DNA of 64,000 bases. Origin: Enterobacter kobei (lineage in GTDB: Bacteria; Pseudomonadota; Gammaproteobacteria; Enterobacterales; Enterobacteriaceae). The position numbers and the translations under genes are program-made. The DNA is taken from assembly GCF_018323985.1 (NCBI RefSeq), contig NZ_AP024590.1, positions 3,596,001-3,660,000 on the forward strand, written 5' to 3'. How positions within the stretch are numbered: position 1 is the stretch's first letter; every line of letters starts with the position of its first letter. This document shows, one piece after another, positions 7,841 through 16,141 of this stretch. A model generated the notes under the pieces. The model was given only the letters and a program-made list of their open reading frames with translations. It ran no database searches and was not told where the DNA came from.

Positions 7841-8704
7841 TCAGAAGAAGAAATTCCAGACGCTACGGGCAACCGACACCACGGTATCGCGCACCGCGCG
7901 TATGACTGCCCGCACCGGGGCGGGTATCAGGGGAAAGGCACTGATGCTATCGAGTACAGCACCGACGGTTTCACCAAAATCGCTACGAGCCTGCTCCTGG
8001 ACTACCGTTGTGCGAAAGGAAGACTGGAGTTGCGACACCACCGGGCTGGTGGCCTCACGTGGCAGGCACTTAATCATTCGCTCGGCCATCACCCGCAGTC
8101 CCCACTGAAGACGGACCGACGCGGCACACACCGGATGTACGGGCTGGAACAGCTCATGCAGCAGACAGATTTTACGGCTGATATTCTGCTTCTGCTCTTT
8201 GGACAATGGCCCCCCACCGCTAGTGGGCTCGGCCTTATCCGACTGGCTGATAACAAACAGCACCTTATGCCGGAATGCCTCACCAATCACCTGATGATAA
8301 AAGTGTTCATCCACTGCCAGCGCCCGGTCATCGGCCTTAATCAGCCACAGCACCAGGTCAAGCCGGGGAAGCTGTTCGCGGTACAGCGCAGCATATTCGT
8401 TATCGCGAACGCCACTTTCGCCCACGCCGGGCAGGTCCACGATTGTCATAAACCGCTCACCGACTTGCAGGTGAAATCGCAAAGGTTCACGGGTACAGGC
8501 TGCCACATCGCTGACCGGCGATACTTCGCCGACAAACAAGGCATTGCAAAGGCTACTCTTTCCCGCCCCTGTTTTACCCATAATGCCGATCACTGGCTCG
8601 TAATGGGTTAACTGATTTATCTGCTGCAATATACGTTCAGACACCCATTGCGGTAGGCCGGAAAGCGAATGGTTTAGTGGCTGTAAGCCCTGTGCATTAT
8701 TCAT
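7841..8704 (-). CDS. yfjP: YfjP/YeeP-family GTPase
   Basis: The 287-residue protein has the P-loop GIMGKTGAGKSSLCNAL (residues about 41-57), a G3 motif DLPGVGES, and an ISQSDK segment in the G4 position (NKxD-like). These place it in the Era/YihA-related dynamin-like small GTPases seen in CP4 prophages as YfjP, YeeP and YkfA. The C-terminus ends in a hydrophobic and aromatic stretch (FPLIPAPVRAV, VARSVWNFFF) that could touch membrane. It is the first gene of the leftward module; an independent terminator separates it from the gene upstream. Confidence 0.88.
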   Translation of the reverse strand: MNNAQGLQPLNHSLSGLPQWVSERILQQINQLTHYEPVIGIMGKTGAGKSSLCNALFVGEVSPVSDVAACTREPLRFHLQVGERFMTIVDLPGVGESGVRDNEYAALYREQLPRLDLVLWLIKADDRALAVDEHFYHQVIGEAFRHKVLFVISQSDKAEPTSGGGPLSKEQKQNISRKICLLHELFQPVHPVCAASVRLQWGLRVMAERMIKCLPREATSPVVSQLQSSFRTTVVQEQARSDFGETVGAVLDSISAFPLIPAPVRAVIRAVRDTVVSVARSVWNFFF

Positions 8705-8719
8705 GACTACTCCTGCAAT

Positions 8720-8759
8720 AAATAAAACTAAAACGGCAGAACTTCACAGTTCTGCCGTT
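8720..8759 (-). terminator. rho-independent terminator
   Basis: A perfect 12-bp stem (AACGGCAGAACT, loop TCAC) at 8732-8759 is followed, reading the minus strand, by TTTTAGTTTTATTT. It ends transcription of the leftward gene at 8802-9893 before the yfjP-like module. Confidence 0.8.
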
Positions 8760-8801
8760 ATGCTGGTATATTCATGAAAATGATATATATCGGAAATATT
8801 T

Positions 8802-9893
8802 TTAATCTTCGCTCTTTTCCTTCATTCTTTTATAAGCATCATCAATGAGGCTTTTTAGTATGGCATTTGGCTCAACACCTGATAACTGCTGTATAGCCAG
8901 AAGTTTCTTTCTGGATTGTGCTGTAAGCTTTATCCCGGTTGTATCTTTTTTTACTTTCTGACGGTGTCGTCTCTGCACCCAGGCATTACGTGCATAGTCC
9001 AGGAAAACTTTTCTGCAATCATCGGACGTAGTGGGGTTTAATAGCTTCTTTAACGAAGAAGGCTCTTCCGGGTTAGCCCGCACCTTACGGGCATTTTCTT
9101 TTTGTTTACTAAACTGTTGATTTGTCCAGCCGGCCCAGTTGTCAAACGTTGCCAGCAAAAAATCTTTTTGCTGTTTTGAAGATGACGGAAGCAGATCACA
9201 TCCAATATGGTTTTTTCGCATATAGTCCCATAACCATAAAATATTATCTTCTTCGCTTAAGTCAATCCATTTAAATGGACGGGGAAAAAGACTAAAATGT
9301 CTTGACCACGCATTATAGGCATTTTCTATTAGCGTGATTTTGTCTGCTATCTTCCCATCCAGATTATCAACAAATACCATACTTGAAAAAACATAGTTAT
9401 CGATGGAATCACCAAAAGGAGCGATATACTTAAATTTAATACCATTAGCTATTTCAAAAACATTATCTAAATAGTGTCCTTTGCGGGCGTCTTGATCTTT
9501 ATGTTCGGGATTACTTCCAAGAAAAAATGGATTCGCATTACAAACCAGCCAAAACAAAGAGTAACAAGCAGCCCTATCCTCGGCCTTCATCCAGTTGAAA
9601 TACTTCCCAGAAACAACTCTACTGGAAGCATATTCTTTCATTTCTCTGATGACATTTTTTCGATTAGCATTGAGAAACATATCATTGGATATAATTTCAT
9701 TTATTAAAAATGTATATTGTGATGCCGAATGGTATCGGTTAACGGCATCCCAGTTCACTGATACACCGTGATTCGCTCTAAGCCATTCGAGCTGTAGTCT
9801 GTACATCCTGCAACGACCATAATCCATCAATGCCATTCCCTTTCCCCTGTCTCTGAAACCACCAACGAAGTGTACAAAAAATACACTTTCCAT
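8802..9893 (-). CDS. hypothetical protein, unrecognised family
   Basis: This is a 363-residue protein starting MESVFFVHFVGGFRDRGKGM; I used this ATG rather than one 14 codons upstream in an AT-rich hydrophobic stretch. I do not recognise a domain. Aromatic residues are frequent in the middle (RHFSLFPRPFKWIDLSEEDN). The last 60 residues are basic and helical (VKKDTTGIKLTAQSRKKLLA...KSLIDDAYKRMKEK), resembling a ribbon-helix-helix or DNA-contacting tail. It is more AT-rich than the module to its left and has its own terminator. In CP4 islands this slot, next to yfjJ/yagK-type genes, holds variable cargo. Confidence 0.6.
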   Translation of the reverse strand: MESVFFVHFVGGFRDRGKGMALMDYGRCRMYRLQLEWLRANHGVSVNWDAVNRYHSASQYTFLINEIISNDMFLNANRKNVIREMKEYASSRVVSGKYFNWMKAEDRAACYSLFWLVCNANPFFLGSNPEHKDQDARKGHYLDNVFEIANGIKFKYIAPFGDSIDNYVFSSMVFVDNLDGKIADKITLIENAYNAWSRHFSLFPRPFKWIDLSEEDNILWLWDYMRKNHIGCDLLPSSSKQQKDFLLATFDNWAGWTNQQFSKQKENARKVRANPEEPSSLKKLLNPTTSDDCRKVFLDYARNAWVQRRHRQKVKKDTTGIKLTAQSRKKLLAIQQLSGVEPNAILKSLIDDAYKRMKEKSED

Positions 9894-9935
9894 AGTAATT
9901 AATCCACAACAAAAATAATAAAAAAACGATAACAT

Positions 9936-10357
9936 ATCAGTAATATTTTAGTAATTAAAATTATGTTATTTTTTCCAACAAAGCCTATAAAACCGGGTGT
10001 GTAGAAACAGATTCCACCCACTAAGTTCTAGATGCGGGTCCGAATGTGATTTTTTTACATCAATGGATATTAGTATAAGGAACAAGTACACCATCCATGC
10101 TCTCCTCCTTCTGACCAGTCAAACTTACACCGTCCCTTAGAGAGGATCACACAGGCTACAGCGCCCACCTTTCGGAACAGTATTCGAAAGAGCTATCGCT
10201 ACTCTCAGAACGAAGATGGCATCTCTTTTATCTCATGCTAAAAATCATTTAGGTTAATTAGTATAATTAATATTCCTTCCACCTCTTACCACCAAACCAT
10301 CTGACAAAAAATACAACACATCCCTTTCCTCTGAACCATAACCTCAGAGGAAGTAAC
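9936..10357. other. AT-rich intergenic region between divergent genes
   Basis: This stretch of over 400 bases separates the leftward gene ending its start at 9893 from the rightward YfjJ/YagK-type gene. I see no credible coding sequence. It must hold promoters for both directions. The only structured element I find is the hairpin at 10328-10350 overlapping the Shine-Dalgarno of the next gene. Confidence 0.6.
10328..10350 (+). promoter_or_regulatory. hairpin covering a Shine-Dalgarno sequence
   Basis: CCTCTGA (10328-10334) pairs perfectly with TCAGAGG (10344-10350). The right arm includes the AGAGG ribosome-binding core, seven bases before the ATG at 10358. If formed in the mRNA, the stem would limit ribosome access. 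The regulatory role is an inference. Confidence 0.45.
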
Positions 10358-10933
10358 ATGAACGATAACTACCCATACATTGCCAAATATAAAATGGACT
10401 GGTTTTTACATAGTCTGATAAATCACCACCTGAACAGTGTTATCGAACGTTATTCAAAGGTGATCGGCATCCGGCTGGACTTTTCGTACAACCAGAACTC
10501 AGAACGTTACAAAAAGGACTACAGTTGCCTTCAGCAGGATCTTCGGAAGCTATTTAAGCAAGTCGAACAGGAACATGGTATAGCTGGATTTTTCTGGGTA
10601 ATTGAATATGGTGAGGACAGTAGGTTTCATTCTCATACAGTGGTGTATCTGGACGGACAAAAAATACGTAAAACATTTCCGGTAGCAGAACGTATTGGTA
10701 ATTTATGGAGGGAGATAACTCAGGGAGACGGTAAATATCATCGATGTGAACACAAGGAGAACTATAAAGCTGATATAAATAAGATCATTAACCATCGGGA
10801 TACTGACTATATCCAAGGATTAAGATATATCATTAGCTATCTTGCTAAGCAGGAACAGAAGTATGGCATGAATATCTACGGGAGTAGTGAAGTGCCACAA
10901 CCAAGTGGATTAGGCCGCCCAAGGAACTTATAA
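10358..10933 (+). CDS. YfjJ/YagK-type inovirus Gp2-like protein
   Basis: The 191-residue protein resembles YfjJ and YagK of the CP4 prophages: RLDFSYNQ, a central GIAGFFWVIEYGEDSRFHSHTVVYLDG, and YIISYLAKQEQKYG. The HSHTVVYL segment looks like the HUH (His-hydrophobic-His) motif of rolling-circle replication initiators, and the family is annotated as inovirus Gp2-like. I infer a possible role in replication or excision of the island; no catalytic Tyr is assigned with confidence. It stands alone, followed by a hairpin and then the alpA-like gene. Confidence 0.75.
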   Translation: MNDNYPYIAKYKMDWFLHSLINHHLNSVIERYSKVIGIRLDFSYNQNSERYKKDYSCLQQDLRKLFKQVEQEHGIAGFFWVIEYGEDSRFHSHTVVYLDGQKIRKTFPVAERIGNLWREITQGDGKYHRCEHKENYKADINKIINHRDTDYIQGLRYIISYLAKQEQKYGMNIYGSSEVPQPSGLGRPRNL

Positions 10934-11011
10934 GCGAAGTATTTTATGTAGGTAAGGTTTACCCTTGCCTATGTTCCAGACTTTTTTTACAACAGAAGCC
11001 ATTGATGTGGA

Positions 11012-11045
11012 GGAGCTGGCAGTAAATAATTTCACTGCCAGCTCC
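11012..11045 (+). terminator. strong hairpin, probable terminator
   Basis: A perfect 12-bp inverted repeat (GGAGCTGGCAGT at 11012-11023 and its complement at 11034-11045) with a 10-base loop follows the YfjJ-like gene. The downstream tract (AGTTATTTATCC) is only moderately T-rich. Confidence 0.6.
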
Positions 11046-11076
11046 AGTTATTTATCCTTAACCGGAACACATCACC

Positions 11077-11283
11077 ATGTATACAAAGCCCACACTGCTT
11101 GAAGACCAATTTATTGATATGAAATTCATTACCCAACTTACTGGTCTGAGCGACAAATGGTTTTACAAGCTGATACAGGATGGCTTATTCCCGAAGCCAA
11201 TTAAGCTGGGCAGAGCTTCCCGTTGGTTAAAAAGCGATCTGGAAGAATGGTTGTATTATCGTATTTACGAATCCAGAACATAA
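11077..11283 (+). CDS. AlpA-family transcriptional regulator
   Basis: This is a 68-residue protein with the compact MerR-like helix-turn-helix of AlpA proteins: FIDMKFITQLTGLSDKWFYKLIQDGLFPKPIKLGRASRWLKSDLEEWL is the family pattern (the recognition region starts near residue 20). AlpA activates integrase or excisionase expression in CP4-57 and related elements, so it is the likely excision regulator of this island. It lies about 20 kb from the integrase it may control. Confidence 0.88.
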   Translation: MYTKPTLLEDQFIDMKFITQLTGLSDKWFYKLIQDGLFPKPIKLGRASRWLKSDLEEWLYYRIYESRT

Positions 11284-11414
11284 TCCAGCGGGGTAAATTG
11301 CGGATAGAATCATCTTGCCGAAACAAAGTTCATTTTGTTTATTCCCAAATTAGTATCTCCCAAGAGTATTCCTTGAGGGTCAGAGTTTCATGAATCTACA
11401 AATTCTCAGTATTA

Positions 11415-11429
11415 ATGAATACCATTCAT
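11415..11429. promoter_or_regulatory. putative LysR-type operator upstream of MFS gene
   Basis: ATGAAT-ACC-ATTCAT is a perfect inverted repeat fitting the LysR T-N11-A rule (TGAA-N5-TTCA). It lies 83 bases before the MFS start. It is followed by AG and CCCTAT, and near-identical sequences occur at 13506-13524 and 27654-27666. Confidence 0.6.
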
Positions 11430-11511
11430 AGTCCCTATCCTTCCCTCTGTGATTATCAGCGAGCACAAACCCGTTAACATACCCTTATCTCTTCATGTCT
11501 AACGGAACACC

Positions 11512-12714
11512 ATGCTTACTCAACAAGCACGTACACAGTCGGCTACAGCTAAAAAAACCGGTCTCTCGTTTCTGCTCATTCTCAGCGCCCTGATGGCTGT
11601 AACCTCTTTATCAACCGACATCTATCTTCCCGCTATGCCGGTCATGGCAAAAGATTTACAGGGTGATGCAGAGCTGACAATCACAGGGTTCCTTATCGGC
11701 TTTTGCATTGCACAACTGATTTGGGGACCGATTAGCGATCGTTATGGGCGTCGTCTGCCGCTGTTTATCGGTTTAGGTCTATTCATCATCGGCTCGGTGG
11801 GGTGCGCGTTATCAACAGATATCGTGCAAATTATCTTCTGGCGTGTTTTTCAGGCGTTAGGTGCCTGTACCGGGCCGATGTTGGCACGAGCAATGATCCG
11901 TGACCTGTTTAGCCGCACTCGTGCAGCACAAATGCTTTCGACACTGATGGTAATCATGGCCATCGCGCCGATTGCCGGGCCCCTGATCGGCGGGCAGATG
12001 ATTAAAGTCACCTCGTGGCATGCCATTTTCTGGCTGCTGGCGATTATCGGAACATTAATGCTGATGTCTTTATTCTGGTTACCAGAAACATTACCTGCCG
12101 AAAAACGCTCGCAAGCCTCCGTAACCAGAGCCTTTCACAACTACTATGCCTTGCTCACCAACGCCAGATACATGCGATTTACTTTGTGCCTGACGTTCTA
12201 CTACGTTGCAGCCTACGCCTTTATCACCGGTTCCCCGTTTGTGTACATCACTTACTTCGGTGTTGACCCGCAGCATTACGGTTGGCTGTTTGCAGTAAAC
12301 ATTGTTGGACTGATGGCGGTGAGCATGGTCAACAGACGTCTGGTTCACCGCTATCCACTGGAAGCGTTGCTCAGGAATGCCGTATTCATCGCCGCTATTG
12401 CCGCAATAGTGCTGGCGGTCACCACCGGCCTGGGTGTAGGTGGAATTACCGTGATTGTCGGCGCTGTGTTCGTGTTCTTCTCTATGAATGGCATCATCGC
12501 GGCGACATCCACGGCTTGCGCTCTGGACGCAGTGCCTAATGTGGCTGGCTCCGCGTCGGCGCTAATGGGGGCATTACAATACGGCAGCGGCATCATCTCT
12601 TCACTGCTTCTTGCATTGTTCAGTGATGGCACACCCTGGACGATGGGCTGGATAATTGCGTTGTTTACAGCAGCCAGCGCCCTGATGGCACTGACCGTTC
12701 AGCTAAAAAAATAA
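11512..12714 (+). CDS. Bcr/CflA-family MFS multidrug efflux transporter
   Basis: The 400-residue protein has twelve predicted membrane segments. The N-terminal motif LSTDIYLPAMPVMAKDL and GPISDRYGRRLPL (motif A, DRYGRR) are typical of the DHA1 Bcr/CflA drug:proton antiporters (bicyclomycin, chloramphenicol and similar exporters). Substrate is not predictable. It is convergent with the nitroreductase gene, with stops 8 bases apart, and both genes have the same palindrome upstream. They therefore probably form one response: pump plus reductase. Confidence 0.9.
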   Translation: MLTQQARTQSATAKKTGLSFLLILSALMAVTSLSTDIYLPAMPVMAKDLQGDAELTITGFLIGFCIAQLIWGPISDRYGRRLPLFIGLGLFIIGSVGCALSTDIVQIIFWRVFQALGACTGPMLARAMIRDLFSRTRAAQMLSTLMVIMAIAPIAGPLIGGQMIKVTSWHAIFWLLAIIGTLMLMSLFWLPETLPAEKRSQASVTRAFHNYYALLTNARYMRFTLCLTFYYVAAYAFITGSPFVYITYFGVDPQHYGWLFAVNIVGLMAVSMVNRRLVHRYPLEALLRNAVFIAAIAAIVLAVTTGLGVGGITVIVGAVFVFFSMNGIIAATSTACALDAVPNVAGSASALMGALQYGSGIISSLLLALFSDGTPWTMGWIIALFTAASALMALTVQLKK

Positions 12715-12721
12715 AACGTCG

Positions 12722-13402
12722 TTATTGATGCCAGACGACACTTTCGTCCAGAGATACCCGCCCTTCCCTGTAACTCAGGGAGGGATGCGTTTTATCTGGG
12801 ATCCCAAAAGAAATACCGTAAAGCAGCCTGAAACCTTCAGGAACATTCAATAGCCTACGCACCGTTTGGGCAAAATAACTCAGTACTGCCTGTGGAACAC
12901 CTGCGTAACCGCGAGCTGCCAGAGAAAGCAGGAATGTCTGAGCATACATACCGGCGTCTGAGGCTACGCGAACGTTGTCCCCTACAGCAGGAATGAATAG
13001 CAGGGCAACATGAGGCGCGCCGAAAAATCTCACATTACGCTCGACCACTTCTGAGCGACTTAAGTTATCCCCCCGCGCAACGCCCAGTGCCTGATAGTAC
13101 GAGCGCCCCTGCTCCGAAGCCCGTTGCCTGAATGGCTCGGGATAAGCTTCTTTATCAAACGTAAAATCAAGACTGTAGTTCCCAGCCCTCAGATCTTCCG
13201 TCAGTGCGTGGCTTAATTCACGAAATTTATCTCCTGCAACGATATGCAGGGACCAGGGTTGAGTATTGCAGTTGGATGGTGCGCATTGCGCTTCGAGCAA
13301 AATGTCTTTGAGGATATTGCTGGGGATGGGAGATGGAAGAAAGGCTCTAGCCGAGTATCTGTTTTTTACTACCTCACTAAATGTTGGCTCTTGCGTACTC
13401 AT
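12722..13402 (-). CDS. nitroreductase-family flavoprotein
   Basis: The 226-residue protein has the FMN nitroreductase fold signatures: RYSARAFLPSPIP near the N-terminus (R-S-x-R-x-F region), QCAPSNCNTQPWSLHIVAG, and GMYAQTFLLSLAARGYAGVPQ. Such enzymes use NAD(P)H to reduce nitro compounds, quinones or enones in the cytoplasm. The MFS gene converges on it. A LysR-type palindrome lies about 104 bases upstream of its start, in the matching orientation. Confidence 0.9.
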   Translation of the reverse strand: MSTQEPTFSEVVKNRYSARAFLPSPIPSNILKDILLEAQCAPSNCNTQPWSLHIVAGDKFRELSHALTEDLRAGNYSLDFTFDKEAYPEPFRQRASEQGRSYYQALGVARGDNLSRSEVVERNVRFFGAPHVALLFIPAVGDNVRVASDAGMYAQTFLLSLAARGYAGVPQAVLSYFAQTVRRLLNVPEGFRLLYGISFGIPDKTHPSLSYREGRVSLDESVVWHQ

Positions 13403-13505
13403 TTGCTTCTCCGCCTGAAAGTAATTTGAAGTGAATGATTCACTCTCTCCAGATCCATCCTGTCACATCAGGCTCATCGTTTTCATTCCCTGCTCCAGAT
13501 TAGGT

Positions 13506-13524
13506 CTATGAATTCCATTCATAG
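13506..13524. promoter_or_regulatory. putative LysR-type operator upstream of nitroreductase
   Basis: CTATGAAT-TCC-ATTCATAG is a perfect 8+8 inverted repeat with a T-N11-A core. Read toward the nitroreductase gene, it continues AGACCTA, similar to the AGTCCCTA beside the 11415 box. No other gene starts nearby on the plus strand. Confidence 0.6.
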
Positions 13525-13624
13525 CGCCTATTTAAGCAGCGTAATTATCTTTAACCGCAACTTCGTTAATCTGGGTCTATCACGTGAATACGCAAGCGGA
13601 AAGTGGCTACAGCTGATGGACATA

Positions 13625-13645
13625 CCCCAGCCTGCGCGGCTGGGG
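13625..13645 (-). terminator. GC-rich hairpin after hydrolase gene
   Basis: CCCCAGCC at 13625-13632 pairs with GGCTGGGG at 13638-13645, 16 bases past the stop of the leftward hydrolase gene. A T-tract is lacking, so efficiency is uncertain. Confidence 0.45.
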
Positions 13646-13661
13646 CGTCATCGGAGGCTAA

Positions 13662-14711
13662 CTAAATATTCTTATCGAAGAAGACGTCTAACTTTTGCAT
13701 TGCCTGGTCAACGTATTTTGGCACCCAATACGTCTCGATATGGGTAGCACCATCGATCAGGAAGAGTTCTTTGTCCTTCGTACCGGTGGCTTTCGCGAAC
13801 GCATCTTCAGTCATATAGAGCGTATCCGCTTTTGTCCCGGCAATCATCAGCAGCGGTTTATTGATGAGATTGATATGGTCCGTTACGTCAAAGCTCATCA
13901 AATCCAGAAAACTGCTGGTGGTGTATTTAAACGTGGAATTCGGGTGCGCGTAGGTTTTCCAGTAGTACTCGTAGCCCTGGCGATACAAGGCAAAAGGTAA
14001 TTTAGCAATCTGTTCATCAGTCAGGTTGGCATCGCCGGAGTAAAGCACTTCTCCTCCGGCTGCTTCCTGAGCACGTGCGTCAGAAGCCTGCTGAAGACGC
14101 TGCTGGATAGTATCCAGCTGCGAATCCTGCATACCGTTGCGGCGCACAAGACCTGAATTAAACATGCTGATGGTTGCTATCGATTTGAACCGCTTGTCAG
14201 TTTCAGCCGCAACAAGTGAATACCCGCCGCCTCCACAAATACCCAGCAGACCAAGGCGGGCGGTATCTACACCAGGATACTGGCTGATGTAGTCAGCCAT
14301 GCCGTGGATATCCTCAATGCGATTAGCGGGTTTATCTACGCTGCGCGGCATCCCACCGCTAGCGCCCTGATAAGCCGCGTCGGCGGTAATCGTGATGTAG
14401 CCCTGCTCGGCGAGACGCTGGGCATACAACCCGGCGACCTGTTCTTTTACGCCACCATTAGGATGTGCAACCACCACCGCAGGATATTTTTTGGCGGGAT
14501 CGTAGTTAGCAGGGGTATAGACATTCGCAGCAATCTGGATGCCATGCAGATCGTATTTCACGGGGTGAATGTTGACCTTGCCTTTGACGTTCTCAGTAAT
14601 GGCACCGTCATAGGCCAGTGTGAATGGATTTTTTTTGTAATCAGCCGCATTGACTGAGGTCACTCCAGCCATTGCCGTGAGTAGCATTGCACTGATAAGC
14701 GTGAATTTCAT
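13662..14711 (-). CDS. exported alpha/beta hydrolase, dienelactone-hydrolase-like
   Basis: The 349-residue protein has a Sec signal peptide (MKFTLISAMLLTAMAGVTSVNA). The body is an alpha/beta hydrolase with VVVAHPNGGVKEQ (oxyanion region) and the nucleophile elbow GICGGGGYS, where Cys replaces the usual Ser as in dienelactone hydrolases. A late Asp and His (DGATHIETYW) complete a plausible triad. It resembles YcjY-type hydrolases. The gene is divergent from the AKR/two-component operon, so the CusR-type palindrome between them could act on both. The substrate is unknown, perhaps a lactone or ester. Confidence 0.85.
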   Translation of the reverse strand: MKFTLISAMLLTAMAGVTSVNAADYKKNPFTLAYDGAITENVKGKVNIHPVKYDLHGIQIAANVYTPANYDPAKKYPAVVVAHPNGGVKEQVAGLYAQRLAEQGYITITADAAYQGASGGMPRSVDKPANRIEDIHGMADYISQYPGVDTARLGLLGICGGGGYSLVAAETDKRFKSIATISMFNSGLVRRNGMQDSQLDTIQQRLQQASDARAQEAAGGEVLYSGDANLTDEQIAKLPFALYRQGYEYYWKTYAHPNSTFKYTTSSFLDLMSFDVTDHINLINKPLLMIAGTKADTLYMTEDAFAKATGTKDKELFLIDGATHIETYWVPKYVDQAMQKLDVFFDKNI

Positions 14712-14853
14712 GGTCTCTCCCGATGAGTGTCGGCCTGGTTATTCAGGCTCGCGGAATCAAATTTGCAGGCTCAGAGTAGGCGGAGAGGGCTGTCAGCATC
14801 GTGACAGGGAAATAACATTTTTGTCAGGAAAAGACTGGGATGGGAAAGCATTT

Positions 14854-14869
14854 CTGACAGCGCTGTCAG
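14854..14869. promoter_or_regulatory. putative response-regulator box (TGACA-N4-TGTCA)
   Basis: CTGACAGCGCTGTCAG is a perfect 16-bp palindrome between the divergent hydrolase and AKR genes. It resembles the CusR box (TGACA...TGTCA). An everted pair CTGTCA-N6-TGACAG lies 47 bases to the left (14790-14807). The same motif with the same 4-base spacer recurs at 18264-18279 and 28547-28560. Confidence 0.65.
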
Positions 14870-14960
14870 GTAGCCGTCAGCTTTATGTTGGCAATCCAAA
14901 GGCAGAATGGTCTCGCTTAAATGAGATTCATGTTCAATTTTCTGAGAAACGGAGCGATCA

Positions 14961-16127
14961 ATGAAAAGCCAGAATGCCCCAACAATGCCAGAGCGGCGCA
15001 AGCTATTAGTCGCCGGTGCCGGTATTGCCGCCGCCTCGCTGATTCCGCACGTATCAGCAGCGAGCCAATCCTCTCAGGTCGATTCATCCAGACAACCCAG
15101 CCAACGCAATGCTGCTCCGGGCAAGCGTAAACTCGGGAAGCTGGACGTTTCTGCCGTCGGTCTGGGCGTGCAGAACATGAGTCGCAAATACGACACCTCC
15201 GTTCCCTGGCGTCCCGAGATGATCAATGTTATCCACCGGGCATTTGATGAAGGGGTAACGTTCTTCGACGCTGCTGAAGCCTACGGCCCTTTTGAAGTCG
15301 AAAAAATTCTCGGGGAAGGCGTCGCCCCATTCAGGGACAAAATCGTTATTGCCACTAAGTTTGGCTGGAACATTGACCAGCAGACAGGTAAGCGACTGCC
15401 GGGTCTTAACAGCAGACCGGAGCATATCAGACAGGTCGTCGAAAACATGCTCAAACGCCTGCGCACCGATCGCATCGACTTACTGTATCAACACCGGGTT
15501 GATCCGCAGATCCCAATCGAAGATGTCGCCGGTGTGGTGAAAGATTTAATGGATCAAGGAAAAGTCCTGCACTGGGGTCTGTCTGAAATGGGCATCAACA
15601 CGTTGAGACGCGCCCATGCGGCATTACCCGTTACCGCCGTACAAAGTGAATACTCCATGCTCTGGCGCGGCCCTGAAAAGCAGGTACTTCCCGTATGTGA
15701 AGAGCTGGGCATTGGTTTTGTGCCATGGAGCCCACTCGGCGTACAGTTTTTAACGGGCTGGATTGATGGAAATACCCGGTTTGCTGCCGGTGATATACGT
15801 GCTATAGAAACGCGATTTTCACCCGACAATCTCCCACACAACTTACAACTCGTTGAGCTGCTAAAAACCTGGGCGATAAGAAAAAATGCCGCGCCGGGGC
15901 AGATTGCACTGACATGGCTCCTGGCCCGTAAACCGTGGATTGTTCCCATTCCTGGCACCACCAATAAAGATCATATGCTGCAAAACACAGCGGCTACCGG
16001 CGTGTCGCTGACTTCCGCCGAGATGACCGAGCTCACCCGCTCACTGGACGCCATCACTATCCAGGGGCAACGTCTGCCGGATGCCGTGCAGGTTTATTCC
16101 GATGTTGAAGCACCGATGAAAAGTTAA
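14961..16127 (+). CDS. aldo/keto reductase with Tat-type signal
   Basis: The 388-residue protein begins with about 45 extra residues including ERRKLLVAGAGIAAASLIPHV, a twin-Arg motif plus hydrophobic stretch and an ASA-like cleavage site. The rest is a full aldo/keto reductase: FFDAAEAYGPFE (catalytic Asp/Tyr), ATKFGW (Lys), YQHRVDP (His) and a late NADP-binding segment PIPGTTNKDHM. It is clearly paralogous to the cytoplasmic enzyme at 25694. Tat export would deliver it folded, with cofactor, to the periplasm. It heads the operon with the two-component genes (14-base gap). Confidence 0.88.
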   Translation: MKSQNAPTMPERRKLLVAGAGIAAASLIPHVSAASQSSQVDSSRQPSQRNAAPGKRKLGKLDVSAVGLGVQNMSRKYDTSVPWRPEMINVIHRAFDEGVTFFDAAEAYGPFEVEKILGEGVAPFRDKIVIATKFGWNIDQQTGKRLPGLNSRPEHIRQVVENMLKRLRTDRIDLLYQHRVDPQIPIEDVAGVVKDLMDQGKVLHWGLSEMGINTLRRAHAALPVTAVQSEYSMLWRGPEKQVLPVCEELGIGFVPWSPLGVQFLTGWIDGNTRFAAGDIRAIETRFSPDNLPHNLQLVELLKTWAIRKNAAPGQIALTWLLARKPWIVPIPGTTNKDHMLQNTAATGVSLTSAEMTELTRSLDAITIQGQRLPDAVQVYSDVEAPMKS

Positions 16128-16141
16128 GAGGAAGTCCCGTT

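Noticed and set aside
7326..8611. Long plus-strand frames opposite the yfjQ- and yfjP-like genes
   Set aside because: The minus-strand genes match known families over full length; the plus-strand frames do not.
13508..13747. Plus-strand frame starting inside the LysR-type palindrome
   Set aside because: No ribosome site, crosses the hydrolase stop and its hairpin; the region is better explained as the nitroreductase promoter.
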